Origin: Ehretia macrophylla
Lineage: Eukaryota > Streptophyta > Magnoliopsida > Boraginales > Ehretiaceae
Direction of reading: 5' to 3'
Assembly (NCBI GenBank): GCA_037974665.1
Contig: CM075767.1
Span: 24,639,498-24,703,497, forward strand
Length of the DNA stretch: 64,000 bases
The translations under genes were made by a program, and so were the position numbers. The notes beneath the pieces are model-generated. The model was given only the letters and a program-made list of their open reading frames with translations, made no database searches and was not told where the DNA came from. Positions 12,101-23,271 of the stretch are shown piece by piece (the stretch's first letter is position 1; each line of letters starts with the position of its first letter).

Positions 12101-14077
12101 TTTTAGGATACTAGGTCTTTTGTGAAACATCAATTTTTAACAATATATTCTCAATATGAGTGTTTATCAAACATGGTGCCAAATAGCCTTGTTGTGTATA
12201 TAGACTATTTTCCAAATAAATGTGATGGATAAAGATAGGTAAGAAATTTAGTTTTGCTAAAGATCTTACCATATTACTCATTAGCACTTTGGATATGTCA
12301 TTTGGATCCCAGAGTCTTCTGTATCTTTCTGGCTTATTGTTGGCTTCTTGTCTAACAATATATTGACCCATTTCTTGAATCAAATCATGCATATGAATTT
12401 CTCCATGTAATATATGTACGAGTGATCTTTCAATAAGAATTGTGATGCTTTCCCCAGGGTGAAAACCACAACTATGAAGCCTTTTTTCCACATGATCTTT
12501 TTCCCAGTATCTGTAGAAACATGCAATATCTAAAAATGTTTCTTTCTGAATATCACTTAATCCATCAAAACTAATTTTAAGAACGTCAAAAATTTTTCCT
12601 TCTGGAGCAACTTTCAATCTATCAAGTGCACTTTCCCAAGCAACACTTCTCCTTCCACGTAAGTGAGAACCCAAAACTTCAAGAGCTAAAGGAAGCCCAC
12701 CAGCATAACTCACAACACGCTTTGAAAGTTCAGAAAAATCTTGAGGTGGATGGCTCTGCTTAAAGGCATGCAAACAAAAGAGATGCATGGCTTCATCATG
12801 AGACAACAAGTCAACTTTATAGGTCTCATTTACATCATTCAGCAAGTGCTCATCTCTTGTTGTTATGACAATTCTACTACCACTACCAAACCACTCGGGC
12901 TCTGCTGCTAATGATGCCAATTGATCTATATGATTTACATCATCAAGAACTAGTAAAACCGTTTTTGAGCAAAACCTCTCCTCTATCATTCTACTGCCAT
13001 CATTTTCATCAGTTATTTTTCCACTTCCCAGTTTTAAAACTTTTGAGAGGAGAATATTTTGTAAATCTACGATCCTACCTTTACTTACATTTCGAAGAAA
13101 ACAACCGCCTTCGAATCTTCCAATGTATTTTTCGAACATAACTCTCGAAATTGTTGTTTTCCCAATGCCTCCCATACCCAAAATCCCAACAAAACAAACG
13201 CCATTGGGTTCCTTGAACAACAATGAGTCTAGTTTCGTTATGCGAGATTCTATTCCGACGAGACCTTTAATGGAAGAAGGTTTTGGGCGCAATTTCCAGA
13301 AGATTTCTTCAACAATCTCCTTTATGCGTGATGCTTCGTTCCTAAAGATTACAGAGAATCAATAGCATCCTAAAGTAAGATCACCAATATTCTAATCATT
13401 CACACACGCACACATAAATTTTTTTTTTTAACAGTATAACGTCTTAAATAAACTATACCTACAGTTGATGTACCACAACAACACGCACAATCAGACCCAA
13501 AAAAGAAACAGATAAATAAAGAACAGAGTACAATAAAGAATTTGTAAACAACCAATACCAATATAATCTTTGTCACTAAAGAAAGGAGAAGTAATACATA
13601 CTTTCCGCGTATGTCCTCCCCTGAAATATTTGCTGCTTGTTTCAAAGCTTGCTTCCAGATCTGCACTTTCTCCATGTTATCCTTGAAGTTCACCTCGTGT
13701 TTGGCAAAGGATTCACCGTAGCTATTCTTTTGCTTGCGAACATCTGATGGATCGACGTCGTAGAAGATTGGTATAACAGTCTCGGCGTGCTCGGTCTTGC
13801 ATTTCATGATCTTCACAAGTTCATCTAAGCACCAAGTGGAAGAGGCATAGTTCTTGGAGAAGACGATGATGGCAAACTGTGAGTCTTCAATGGCTTTCAT
13901 TAGTTCCGGTGAAATTGATTGACCTTTCTCTAGATTGTGGTCATCCTTGAAAGTTACGATTCCTTTCAGAACAAGAGCCTCATAAAGATGACCAACAAAA
14001 GTGTTACGAGTGTCTTCTCCTCTGAAACTCAAAAAAACTTGATATTTTCGTGCTGGTGTAGATGAAGAAGAAGCCAT
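8650..14077 (-). CDS. TIR-NBS-LRR (TNL) disease-resistance gene, probably disabled
   Basis: Intracellular immune receptor gene with six predicted exons on the minus strand: 14077-13602 (TIR), 13341-12270 (NB-ARC), 11154-11098 (small linker), 10244-9465 (LRR), about 9351-9256, and 9114-8650 (C-terminal jelly-roll/post-LRR domain). Splice sites are GT-AG and phases agree (exons 1 plus 2 total exactly 516 codons). Expected product about 975 residues, typical of a short TNL. I chose the ATG at 14077, directly before the Ser-rich TIR start, over the upstream ATG at 14158, because it fits the usual TNL N-terminus. As read, exon 3 has TAA as its second codon, which would stop translation after the NB-ARC domain and leave a TIR-NBS protein; other splicing could avoid this. 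Intron 3 holds a foldback MITE. Family identification is certain; functional state and the exon 5 start are not. Confidence 0.85.
9465..10244 (-). CDS. TNL exon 4: leucine-rich repeats
   Basis: Encodes 260 residues. It opens with the FRKMNKLRLLDI segment that precedes LRRs in TNL proteins, then LRWLCWSCYPGKYLPKDF, then about seven irregular LRRs (for example LVHLDLSFSSI, LRILNLKGTKIEELP, LQKLNLNSC, LEVIKLNGC, LQTLNLIDCKMLKALP). LRRs mediate effector perception and autoinhibition. The acceptor is ATGTAG and the donor GTATGT starts at 9464, just upstream of a (GA)n tract. The open frame to 9423 past the donor encodes only Ser-Leu repeats from that tract and is intron. Confidence 0.9.
10279..10958. 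mobile_element. Foldback Mutator-type MITE in TNL intron 3
   Basis: Two long inverted arms (about 10279-10600 and 10640-10958) leave only a short spacer around 10610-10640, so nearly the whole element can fold into one hairpin. The ends read GGGTAAAAACTATTTTAG and, reverse-complemented, GGGTCAAAATCATTTTAG. A 10-base duplication GATAACTATA flanks it (10269-10278 and 10959-10968). Long terminal inverted repeats with a 9-11 base duplication mark a Mutator-like MITE. No coding capacity. It would be transcribed as part of the TNL pre-mRNA. Confidence 0.9.
11098..11154 (-). CDS. TNL exon 3: short linker exon with an in-frame stop
   Basis: A 57-base exon between acceptor TTGTAG and donor GTATGA, in phase 0 with both neighbours. 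Its coding sense (EVEALALHDMDGEHDI) matches the linker that TNL proteins have between the NB-ARC and LRR domains, and it joins smoothly to EVTSAVF at the start of exon 4. The second codon is TAA (11151-11149) where a sense codon is expected, for example a Ser codon by a single change. Too short for standard open-frame searches. Confidence 0.65.
12270..13341 (-). CDS. TNL exon 2: NB-ARC nucleotide-binding domain
   Basis: Encodes about 357 residues with every NB-ARC landmark in order: P-loop GMGGIGKTT, RNBS-A region, kinase-2 LLVLDDV, RNBS-B GSRIVITTRD, GLPL motif GGLPLALEVLGS, the FLDIACF motif and the MHD motif in IHMHDLIQEMG. The final kinase-2 residue is Asp-Val, as expected for the TIR class. 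The domain is an ATP/ADP switch controlling receptor activation. The acceptor is CTTTAG at 13347-13342 and the donor is GTAAGA starting at 12269. The open frame to 12111 beyond the donor is intron. No frameshift or missing catalytic residue is seen. Confidence 0.92.
13602..14077 (-). CDS. TNL exon 1: TIR domain
   Basis: Encodes about 158 residues. After a short MASSSS leader comes the TIR signature VFLSFRGEDTRNTF, then the GQSISPEL region and the STWCLDEL motif, whose Glu matches the catalytic Glu of TIR NADases. The FYDVDPSDVRKQ motif follows. All core TIR motifs are intact. In this family the domain cleaves NAD+ or related nucleotides to signal cell death through EDS1 (known of the family). 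The exon ends at the donor GTATGT after a codon split 2+1. The open frame runs on past the donor to 13400, but those residues are intron read-through. Confidence 0.9.
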
Positions 14078-14171
14078 TTCGGAAATATGGAAATCTTCGG
14101 GTTCGGTTTGGCTTATGCTATGATATATGTAATAGAAAGCTTGGGTGTCTTCTTTCACAATCTTATGATGC

Positions 14172-14179
14172 CTATATAG
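14172..14179 (-). promoter_or_regulatory. Probable TATA box of the TNL gene
   Basis: CTATATAG lies about 95 bases upstream of the chosen ATG (14077) on the minus strand, leaving room for a start site near 14145 and a ~70-base leader. Related TATA-like sequence (CTCTATATTTAG) recurs in the upstream duplicate near 14990. Confidence 0.5.
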
Positions 14180-14324
14180 ATTTGGTTTGCATTAATGGCA
14201 AGATTCAATTTCCAGGAAGACGACCGTATGCAATTTCCTGGAAGTTTTCACGTGCATTTCACCGTGTGGACCCTAAAAGCAAGAGCTTTACAGACATTAA
14301 TTAAATGCATTTCACATGCATTTT

Positions 14325-15075
14325 ACAGTAAATAGTCTTCAAAAGAGCAGTGTTTAGTCAATCCCTAGTAATGCCTAAGCTGGATTATTATTAGTAAATA
14401 AAAAATTTTCACTTGCAATAATGAGTACCAAGAGTAATGAATAACCTAACACTAATTAATTTTATAATAAAATTTATGTCAGTATTAAACAACACAATAA
14501 TAATATATAAAGGTATATGTCAAAGTCAAACCTGTAATTAACAAACGTTATAGAGTAGATATATATTCAATTTATAGTAATTTAAATTAATTATTACTAT
14601 GTACATGGGCTTATGTATTTAGACTCATTAATTAGGCTCAATGTATTGATAAGTCATTAATTAAATTTAAATATATCCTTGCATTGGTGTCAAAGCAAGT
14701 TATGAGGTGAAATTGTGGGTACTAATATCAACCTGCATTTTACATTTTGATTTGGGTCATTACGTATCACTTGAGAGAACCATTAGAAATTCAAGGACGT
14801 ATAGGTTGCTCTATTTATTTGATTTGCAATTTCCCTTTCCTTTTGATCTGGTATTTGGTTTGCAATTACAAGGCATAGTTTCTTAGAAGACGAGATACAA
14901 TTGCTTGGAAGTTATGAGATTGCTTTATACAGAAATATGTAATAGAATAGAAAGCGTTGGTTTCTTCTTTCATACTACCATGAAGCTCTATATTTAGTTT
15001 GCAATAGCAAGATTCAATTTTCCTGCAAGTTTCCAAAAGCAATACCGTGTGGACCCCCAAAAGCAAGAGACGAGC
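14325..15075. repeat. Duplicated TNL upstream region, copy A
   Basis: Contains the AATAATGAGTACCAAGAG segment (from about 14418) and, near 14816-15075, sequence closely resembling the TNL promoter and 5' end: CAAGATTCAATTT, CCGTGTGGACCC and AAAGCAAGAG all occur here and at 14200-14290. Much of it repeats at 15646-16110, and its left part also at 21528-21740. No TIR coding sequence remains. I read these as upstream-region remnants of tandemly duplicated TNL genes. Confidence 0.7.
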
Positions 15076-15645
15076 AAACATAGTAATTGATTTCAAAGGA
15101 GAGTCAAAAGCCCCATGAGTTTAAGCTTATTCCGATATAATGATTCTTCTATACTTTCTCGTGATTTTTACTTTAATTTATTTGAGAATTTTCTACATCA
15201 AAATTATTGTATCTCAATTAAATTGACATCATAGAAGGAAGACAAAAACCCCCCAGCTGTTTGGATTGCACAAAGGAAAGTAAAGTAAAATAAAATAAAG
15301 TGGAAGAAGAAAAATAAAGGAAAGGAAATGAAATTAATTACCTTATTTAGATTGCAAAAAAATAATAATTGATAGAAAATAAAAGAGTTGTATGATTTTT
15401 TGTTTGAATTGGAGAAGAAAAGGAAAGTAAATGATAATTTTAAACGCAAAATTATTTAAGTATCCTTTTCATTTTTAAAACTAAGATATGTAGGGACAAA
15501 AACTACTTTTTACATTTAAAACTTTTCATTCTCCTCTAAAATACCCCAATTTGAAAGGATTGCAAATTTCTCCTCATTAAAGGAAATGAAGAGTTTTAAA
15601 TCCTCTTTATAACCTTTTTCTCCTTTAAAATTGAAAGGGGTTAAA
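15076..15645. other. AT- and GA-rich spacer between TNL-upstream copies
   Basis: No gene seen. The minus-strand open frame at 15204-15449 is Phe-rich low complexity produced by the purine-rich plus strand. It may be a degraded MITE (CTGTTTGGATTGCA near 15256), but no ends or target duplication could be found. Confidence 0.45.
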
Positions 15646-16110
15646 AATTTTCACTTCCAATAATGAGTACCAAGAGTAATGGATAACCTAACACTAATCA
15701 ATTTTATAATGGAATTTATGTCGGTATTGAACAACACAATAATAATACATAAAGGCATTTATCAAAGCCAAACCTGCAATTAACAAATGTTATAAAGTAT
15801 ATATATATTCAGTTTATGGTAATTTAAATTTATTATTACTATGTGTACATGGGCTTATGTATTTTGATTCATTAATTAGACTCAATATATTGATAAACCA
15901 TTAAATGAATTTAAATCCTTGCAATACAAACAAGGAAAGGGGTTAAACTTATTCCCATTTATTTGATTTGCAATTTCCCTTTTCTTTTGATCTGGTATTT
16001 GGTTTGCAATTACAAGGCATAATTTCCAAGAAGACAAGATACAATTGCTTGGAAGTTATGAGATTGCTTTATACAGGATATAATCTTTACCGTGTGGACC
16101 CCAAAACAAG
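15646..16110. repeat. Duplicated TNL upstream region, copy B
   Basis: Direct repeat of copy A: the AATAATGAGTACCAAGAG block (from about 15659) is followed by the TTGATTTGCAATTTCCCTTT block at about 15962 and then CCGTGTGGACCCC at about 16090. Compared with copy A it lacks most of the part between the two blocks. No coding part of a TNL follows. Confidence 0.7.
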
Positions 16111-16507
16111 AGGCTAACAAATTCCACCCCCCTTAACGCTCTACAATCGAATGCATACATAATTGATGTAATAGGCCAAAGACAGACCCAGACCCAGACC
16201 CAGACCCGTGCCAATCCCTCGACCCCCTTTTCTCTCTTTTTTGTTAATTTAGAAGTTAAAACTTAAAAATCTTTTAGTAAAAGTCAGAGTTTAAAAAAAA
16301 AAAAAAAGAACTTGTAAATTAGAAAGAAAATAGTTTTTACATCATGCAAGAAGTTGACTTTTTCTTTTTCTCAAAAATATTTTTACATAATTTTGAAAGC
16401 CCAACATTGTCTTCATTCTCCAATGTACTTTTAACATGACAATGTCAAACAGATAATAGTTTCTGTTCAACAGCACTTTTAATCAAAATTCTACTATGAA
16501 ATCTATA

Positions 16508-16968
16508 TGTATAACTGGTGTTGTCGTTAAGCTTACCATTTATGTGGATGAGATGCAATTTTTAGGATGTTATCGGATTCTCTTTTTCTTTTTATCGGTC
16601 AAAGTAAGAAGTTACTAGCTTACTATTATATCATGTTATAATTTAAGTAAATAATACTAGTAATCCTATATTTTCATGACCTTTGACTCTTACATACTTT
16701 ATCTTCAAAAGTTGGCATTTTCATTCTCATCTTTCATTTGTATAACTGGTTTGTCGTTAAGCTTACCATTTATGTGGATGAGATGCAATTTTTAGGATGT
16801 TATCGAATTCTCTTTTTCTTTTTATCGGTCAAAGTAAGAAGTTACCAGCTTACTATTATATCATGTTATAATTTAAGTAAATAACACTAGTAATCCTATA
16901 TTTTCATGACCTTCGACTCTTACATACTTTATCTTCAAAAGTTGGCATTTTCATTCTCATCTTTCTTT
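16508..16968. repeat. Tandem duplication of ~231 bases
   Basis: 16508-16738 and 16739-16968 are adjacent, nearly identical direct copies, each starting TGTATAACTGGT and ending around TTCTCATCTTTC. Only a few substitutions and one single-base indel separate them, so the duplication is recent. No gene or known element is recognised in the unit. Confidence 0.85.
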
Positions 16969-17552
16969 TTCTTTTTTTTAATATTTAAAGGAATGTCTAA
17001 AATCATACATAATACATATGTAATTAATGAGATTCGGGATCGCAATCTCTCACAAACACTGCGAGTGTCATGCCGCTAAACCAAAAGGTCATTGGCTCAT
17101 GTTTCATTTTTTGTGGCGTCATGTCCTTTTAAAGCAAAATTCGTTCAAAGTGAGAAGGTTTTGTCACATGCACTTCACATCGTCTCAAAACTCCTAATTT
17201 TTTCAAGGGTGAAAATATCAAACTACATTAGTTAGTACTCTTTAAACCGATTCTTCTTTTTCTTTTTTTATTAAATTTATACCCATTCTTCTTGATTGAG
17301 TTTAATAATCAACTGTTTGCTGCTATAAATCCTTAAAAATAAATTTCTTGGTCCAGCTAGGCTTCTGAAAACAAATTGATTGAGTTTAAGGAATATCATT
17401 TCAGCCGAGTTTCCTTAAATAAATTGCAGTTCAAGTCAAGTGAACTTAAATTCATTTTTTTGGTCAACAAGTGAACTTCAATTCATAAACATGTCCTTTT
17501 CCAATTGTTTTTGTTTCAACGGAATTTTGAAGAAAAAAGACGCAAACTTTTC
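16969..17552. other. AT-rich spacer, no gene
   Basis: Nothing supportable seen. Contains T-rich tracts and a short piece (around 17030-17100, with GCCGCTAAACC) of unknown origin. Confidence 0.4.
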
Positions 17553-18348
17553 TGTTGGCCAGGGACGCTAGTAATCACCCTATGGATTCGTTATCGCGGG
17601 AAACGGTATCGGAGCTTGATAGCCAAACTTGTTGGTGCATGGTGTATGCACTACGAAGACCCTCAGGTCCACCCACAACACCTATAAACACGGGGTTATG
17701 TGCTACCATAATAAGGAAATAAAGTTGCGCTTATGCTAATAGCTTAAGCTTTTAGTCTAATGGTAAGCGTTTGATCCTAAAAACTGGTATCAGAGCGAGG
17801 TTGCAGGTTCGAATCCCCTAGGTGTCATTGAAGGGGAGATTGTTGGCCAGGGAGGCCAGTGATTACCCTATGGATTCGTTATCGCGGAGAACGGTATCAA
17901 TGCTTGATTGCCCAGCCTACCGGTATATAGTGTATGCACTACGAAGCCCCTTAGGCCCACCCGTAGCACGTATAAATACAATGTTCTGCACTTCCATAAT
18001 AAGAAAATAAAGTTGCACCTCTGCTAATATCTTAAGATTTTAGCCTAGTGGTAACCGCTTGATCCTGAAAACTGGTATTAGAGCGAGGTTGTAGGTTCGA
18101 ATCCCCTAGGTGTCGCTAGGGGGGAGATTGTTGGCCAAGGAGGCAAGTGATCACCCTATGGATTCACCATCGCGAGGAGCAGTATCGGTGCTTGAAAACC
18201 CGGCCTACTGGTGGATGGTGTATGCATTGTGAAGCCCCTCATGCCTACCCGCAGCACATATAAATGTGGGGTTCTGCGCTGGCATAATAAGGAAATAAAG
18301 TTACGCCTCTGCTAATAGCTTAAGTTGTTAGCCTTGTTAGCCTAAGGG
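17553..18348 (+). mobile_element. Tandem TRIM retrotransposon: three LTRs, two internal units
   Basis: Three direct LTR copies start TGTTGGCCA at 17553, 17841 and 18129, exactly 288 bases apart. Between them are two tiny internal units, each with a primer-binding site for initiator tRNA-Met (TGGTATCAGAGC at about 17786; TGGTATTAGAGC in the second) and a polypurine tract (GAAGGGGAGAT, GGGGGGAGAT) abutting the next LTR. LTRs carry a TATA-like TATAAATAC and AATAAAG. LTR-internal-LTR-internal-LTR is expected from unequal recombination between TRIM copies. The third LTR is cut short by the LTR at 18349. Target duplication not found. The internal units also contain tRNA-like A and B boxes. Open frames here are not genes. 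Confidence 0.8.
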
Positions 18349-19663
18349 TGTTAATCTCATATTTTGATGATAACTAAATATTAATTAAGTAATTATTTAA
18401 TGACTAATTGTGCTTGCTTATGTCATATATATTTGAGATTAGTCATAGATTGGGAAATGTATAAGTGTTACTCTTGCATAAAGAAATGGCTAGCACGTGC
18501 TTATCAAATGCATATCAAGTTTGAAGTGGCTATAATTTGAGAAGATCTGTTGAAACTTCGAAGGGTTAATATCCATGAAGATTGTGGAAGATGAAAAGGG
18601 AGTCATAAGTGGAGAAGTGGCGACATAAGGGGTACCGACTTTACAATTACGGTTTGTCTTTGAATTCATTTTAAAGCTCAAAAATCATTTTGCAAAATCC
18701 ATGATAATTTTATCCTTTGGATTTTAGAAAATATTTTGGATGTTTAAAAGGTTGAAAACTCCTTTCAAAACTTGCTCTTAAAGTATTCTAAGATTGTTAC
18801 ATTTTGGAAAAATCGTTTCGAATCATCACAACAAAACTTTGTGCTAAAAAATGGTGATCCAGGCGAGTGACCCAGTCGAGTAAGTCGACCAGATCCACTC
18901 GACCGGATCTTGTCCAGTGTGATCCGAGTGAGTGACTCGACCGGATGTTTTCTAGTAAGATTTGGGTGAAAGACCCAATCTAGTTACTCGACCAAATCGC
19001 TGTGTTTGAAAAATATAGTCATTATATATCCGATGGCAACTTTTTTTATATATTTTCAAACACCCCCATTGCTCAAAATACCTCTTCCAACTACAAGCAA
19101 TTGTTTCAAAGCTTTTAGATCATTAAAAACATATTGCTTACACAAATCATTGAATTTTAACTTGCAAATCATTGACCATTCAAGAAGGGCATGAAATTGT
19201 ATTCATTCACTCTTGAAGATTGATATTCTACTCAACATTTATTTCATTCCTATTGTGAGATAAACACTTTATATCTATAACTTTGAGAGATTCATTGTAT
19301 AGAAAGAGTGAGAAATCTTCTTTGTAGATTCAAAAAAGTGAAGTGGCTTGTACTACTCTTGTGGACACAAGAGGATTTATATTGTTGGTTTGTGCTTCAT
19401 CAACTTGTGAAGAGACACTACTAGTAGAGCTAGTGAAAATCTTAAGGGGGAGGAAAACTTAGGTGGTGGATGTAGATTAGCAAACCATTATAAATCGTTG
19501 TGTTCGTCTTCTATCGCTTTTATTTTCTTACTTTTATTTTTGTGCACTCTACGTGTTTGATAATTTGTTTGCTTGAATATAAATTGTTTATATTGAAATT
19601 TCTAATTGGTAGTTATTAGCTAAATTCTTAATTCACCCCCTTTTAAGTATATTTGTCTTAACA
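18349..19663 (+). mobile_element. Copia-type LTR, apparently solo
   Basis: Begins TGTTAATCTCATATTTTG and ends AATTCACCCCCTTTT...CTTAACA, a common pattern in plant Ty1/Copia LTRs. It abuts and truncates the third TRIM LTR. No internal domain follows. Related sequence in the opposite orientation is seen at 32797-34430 and 40343-40918, sharing for instance GTGGAGAAGTGG and CTTGCAT-AAAGAA. No target duplication is visible, so a truncated element is also possible. Confidence 0.65.
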
Positions 19664-21527
19664 TTTTTTTTAAAAAAAACAATGATGGTGGATGGTGTTG
19701 GAGTAAAGTAGGAAGAAGGTGGTGGGTTTGTTATAGTAAAGAGGAAGAAGATGATGCATGTGGAAGATGATGGCGAAAATAGAAGTGGTGGGAGATTGTG
19801 GTTAATTTGTTGGTGGTGCGAAAAACATAGTGGAGGAAGTATGGTGTTAGTTTGTTAAGACAATGAAAGAGGATGGACATTAATTTGTAGAGATTTTAAT
19901 TTCTCTTTATAAAAAATAAAAAAACTTAGACTATGAGTGGAGTCATGGTCCAATTCCATCTAAGTATTTCTCCTAATTTAACTTTGTTTGGAACTAAATA
20001 TGTTGGAACATTGATGGCCACCCCATATTTTTATCATTCCGCCAAAGCAATCAAGCCCTTTTAATAAATTTTGGATTATACATGAGAGGTATAATAATGC
20101 TAGAGATACAATTGTTTTTTATATTGAAAATTCGTGAGTCCATAAACTATGAGAGTCGTTTTAGGACATGAAATTGATGTAAATAGAATTAGTGGCTTCA
20201 ACATCAAATCCATGCATGGAATGACATGAATTTTTAAAAAGAAGTTATTTTACACACCGTTAACTAACAATATTTGTATTTTACTTATGTGGCATGTTTT
20301 TTTTATTTCAAATCCTATGTAGTATTTGTTTTTTTTCCTTTTCAAGTCCTACGTAAATTTTCTTTTTTAAATACCAAATAAAAATAATTTTTGAATATCT
20401 TGAATTAAACAACATAATTCTAAAAAAAAAGAATTAAACAATAACATAATCAATTCTCGACCTTTTTAATGCTAAAAATAATACCAATATATATACCTAC
20501 ACATATAAACACAAACCTATATATGCATTTTTTATTATCGAATTATTTCTAGACAAGCATCTGAAAATGGTTACATGCCCATATAATTTAAAGTTATAAT
20601 GCGACATCATAATAGCACCTTTTTCTGTTCTCTAATAAGAGGAGACATGTAAAGATTTTTTTATTGGTTTATTATAACTTCATTTAAACTTTTATTTCTG
20701 ATGCTTAAAATGCATAGTCAATACATATTTTTTTTATTTCAGTAAATTGTATGTCAAAACTGAAATTGTATAAAGATGTGACAATAATTGAGACTCCCTT
20801 TATTATTTAGGCTTCTAAATAGAAAATCCCAAGCACACTTCCCTATACTTATCCTAAGTGACATCAAAGTCTTCTTTCAGTCGATTTGAAAGCAGCAATA
20901 GATGAGATTGAATCAGTCAAAAGGTTCACCCCTCATTAAAAGATTAAGAAACTTTCAAGTTTGTAGTAATTCTTCTCTCAGTATGTCAAATCCGTACATT
21001 GTTAAGATAATGGTTTAAACATTTGTTTCTTCTATCTTGCTTGCAAATTGTTTGATAGCACCCTATGTTACTTGCAAATTATTTGATGGCGTTCTGAGAA
21101 TAATTATAAATTAGGGTCAATCAATATGGAAGCATGTAAAATAACGTGATGTAGCAATTGAAAAGAAAAAAAAATATACGATTTGAAAGAAAAGAAAAAT
21201 GCCATGTAAGTAAAAATACTAACACCTTTAGTTAAAACTGTGTAAAACAACTCTTTTTTAGAAGTTCAAATCCTTTCATAAATAATTTTAAAGTTGAAGT
21301 CATTAATTTTATATTACAACAAGTTCACCGGCCTTAAATGACCTTGTTTCCTTAATTTTACAGGCAACTCCATATTTCTTATAGACTTTGGTCCACTTTA
21401 TATCATCTTTGTGCAATTTGCTCGTATCTTGTTGTATGGGTTTTGTCACATCAGCTTTCATGCGCATGTACTTCAAACTTTGCTTGTTTTGTGTCAGTGT
21501 TTCTCATTGGCTCATTCTAATATCATT
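19664..21527. other. Intergenic DNA, no gene recognised
   Basis: The first 300 bases are GGT- and GAA-rich low complexity. The rest is AT-rich and without recognisable element ends or coding domains. Short open frames (for example 21388-21648) lack any support. Confidence 0.4.
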
Positions 21528-21740
21528 TTACAATAAATGGTCTTCAGAACAATTGAGCACTGTTAATCGATCCAGAGTAATGCATGAGTTGGAAGTTAGT
21601 AAATATTTTTTTTCACATGCAATAATGAGTACCAAGATTAACATATAAGTTAACACTAATCAATGTTAATATGGAATTGATGTCATTATCGAAAAATATC
21701 GTAACAATAATGCATGAAGGTATCGGCCAAAGCCAAATCG
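21528..21740. repeat. Duplicated TNL upstream region, copy C (partial)
   Basis: Third copy of the sequence at 14325-14535: AAATGGTCTTCAGAAC corresponds to AAATAGTCTTCAAAAG, then AATAATGAGTACCAAGA and the following ~120 bases align with clear divergence. It lies about 7 kb from the other copies in the same orientation and has no TNL coding sequence beside it. Confidence 0.65.
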
Positions 21741-21973
21741 TAATTAACAATATTATAAAGTAGATATTTTCTAACGTGTTAGAAAAACACCAATCTCCGA
21801 GACATCTTCCATATTTAAACCCAAACATATTGTATGCGAAGATCATTCATTTTACTTGTGTTGTCCTATTCTACAACCATGTTGTAAGAAATAGGTGTTC
21901 CATTTATAATGATTTCAATTTCCTACAATTCTCAATATGTGTTTAAGTATTTTGGGCGCGTTAATTAATTTTA

Positions 21974-22322
21974 GGCAGTGATTGGTATGTGAGAATGAGT
22001 TGGGAATGAAATGACATTTTTAATTTTATTTTAATTTCCATATTTGGTATGAGAGAATGAACTTGTTATGTCATTCCCAAGAAAATCTCATTCCCACATA
22101 CATGGAAATAGTCATTACAAACCAAACACATGAGAATGGCCCATTCTCATGTATTTTGGAATAAATTTGACTAGCATACCCTTATATAACATAACTTTTA
22201 TAAATAATTTGTTTTACAATAATAATAATAATTAAAAATATAATAATAAAAGCAAAAATAAAAAAATAATAATAGTGATTAAATAATAATAATAATAACT
22301 AAAAATATAATATTATTATGAA

Positions 22323-22359
<37 letters not shown>

Positions 22360-22874
22360 TTATAATAATAATAAATAAAATAAAATAAAAAGAAAAAAAA
22401 AATAAAAAATAATAATAGTGATTAAAAAAATACTAATAATAATAATAAAGTAAAATAATAATGATAAAAATAAAAACAAAAAAAATAATAATAATAATAC
22501 CAATTTAATAATGATAATAATAATAATAATAATAATTGTTGTTGTTGTTGTTGTTGTTGTTCTTATTTTTATTTTTATTTTTATTTTGTTATTAATAATA
22601 ATTATTATTTTTTATTTTTTTATTTTGTTATTAATAATTATTTTTTTTATTATTATTATTAATGTTTATATTGTTTACGATTATGTTTATATTTATTTTT
22701 TAATTTTAATACTATAATAATAAAAGGGCAATTCTGTCATATTATACAAGTCATTTACATTACTACTTTTAATTCCTAGAACTTACCAAACATGTCATTC
22801 TCATTCCCAAGTTCATTTCATTCCCAATTTAATTCCATTCCTGCTTAAATCCATTCCAGTGTACCAATCGCTAC
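21974..22874. mobile_element. Tourist-like element with AT-triplet interior
   Basis: Ends are GGCAGTGATTGGTA and, reverse-complemented, GTAGCGATTGGTA, flanked by TTA at 21971-21973 and 22875-22877. Subterminal sequence is inverted too (repeated GGGAATGAAATGA). The centre (about 22200-22710) is an imperfect AAT/ATT microsatellite that switches to T-rich on the right half, giving foldback potential, with a (GTT)n tract at about 22537-22560. Open frames in it are low-complexity artefacts. The right-hand half of a related element is at 32341-32606. Confidence 0.8.
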
Positions 22875-23271
22875 TTAATGTATTAGTAGGCTAATAGTTT
22901 GACTTGGATTATTTTAGGTGGTATCAAAGAAGGCTATTAAATGAAATTGAGGGCCCTCTCATTGGATATTTGATTCTCTCATATGTTATTTTCTCATTTA
23001 CTATATGAGTATGGGGGCTATGAGCTTTGGCCGATTAGGTAGGTTGATTTATTAGACCAATTTAATCAACCAACTTTACTCGTTAATCCACATCTAGTTG
23101 CGGACTCTTCATCCCAATTTCTCATTATACGCTGGGTTTAACCCAAGTGATCCTACCATATTTAAAACGAATGTGTATGTTCAACCTTCACTGAGGTACA
23201 TAACTATCTTTAAAATTGAGACGAAATTAGTCACGCGCTTGGGTTAATATGCATCCAACTTCAATAGTCTT

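Noticed and set aside
14866..15096. A second TNL start (76-codon minus-strand frame)
   Set aside because: Resembles the TNL 5' region but no TIR sequence follows; a duplicated upstream region only.
17750..17830. A tRNA gene
   Set aside because: A and B box motifs are present, but the T-arm and acceptor do not pair and the segment is explained by a retrotransposon primer-binding region.
17505..18010. Two similar ~60-codon open frames
   Set aside because: They repeat because the TRIM LTR repeats; no protein signature.
22511..22717. Ile/Val/Phe-rich open frame that looks like a membrane protein
   Set aside because: Pure translation of ATT and GTT microsatellite inside a Tourist-like element.
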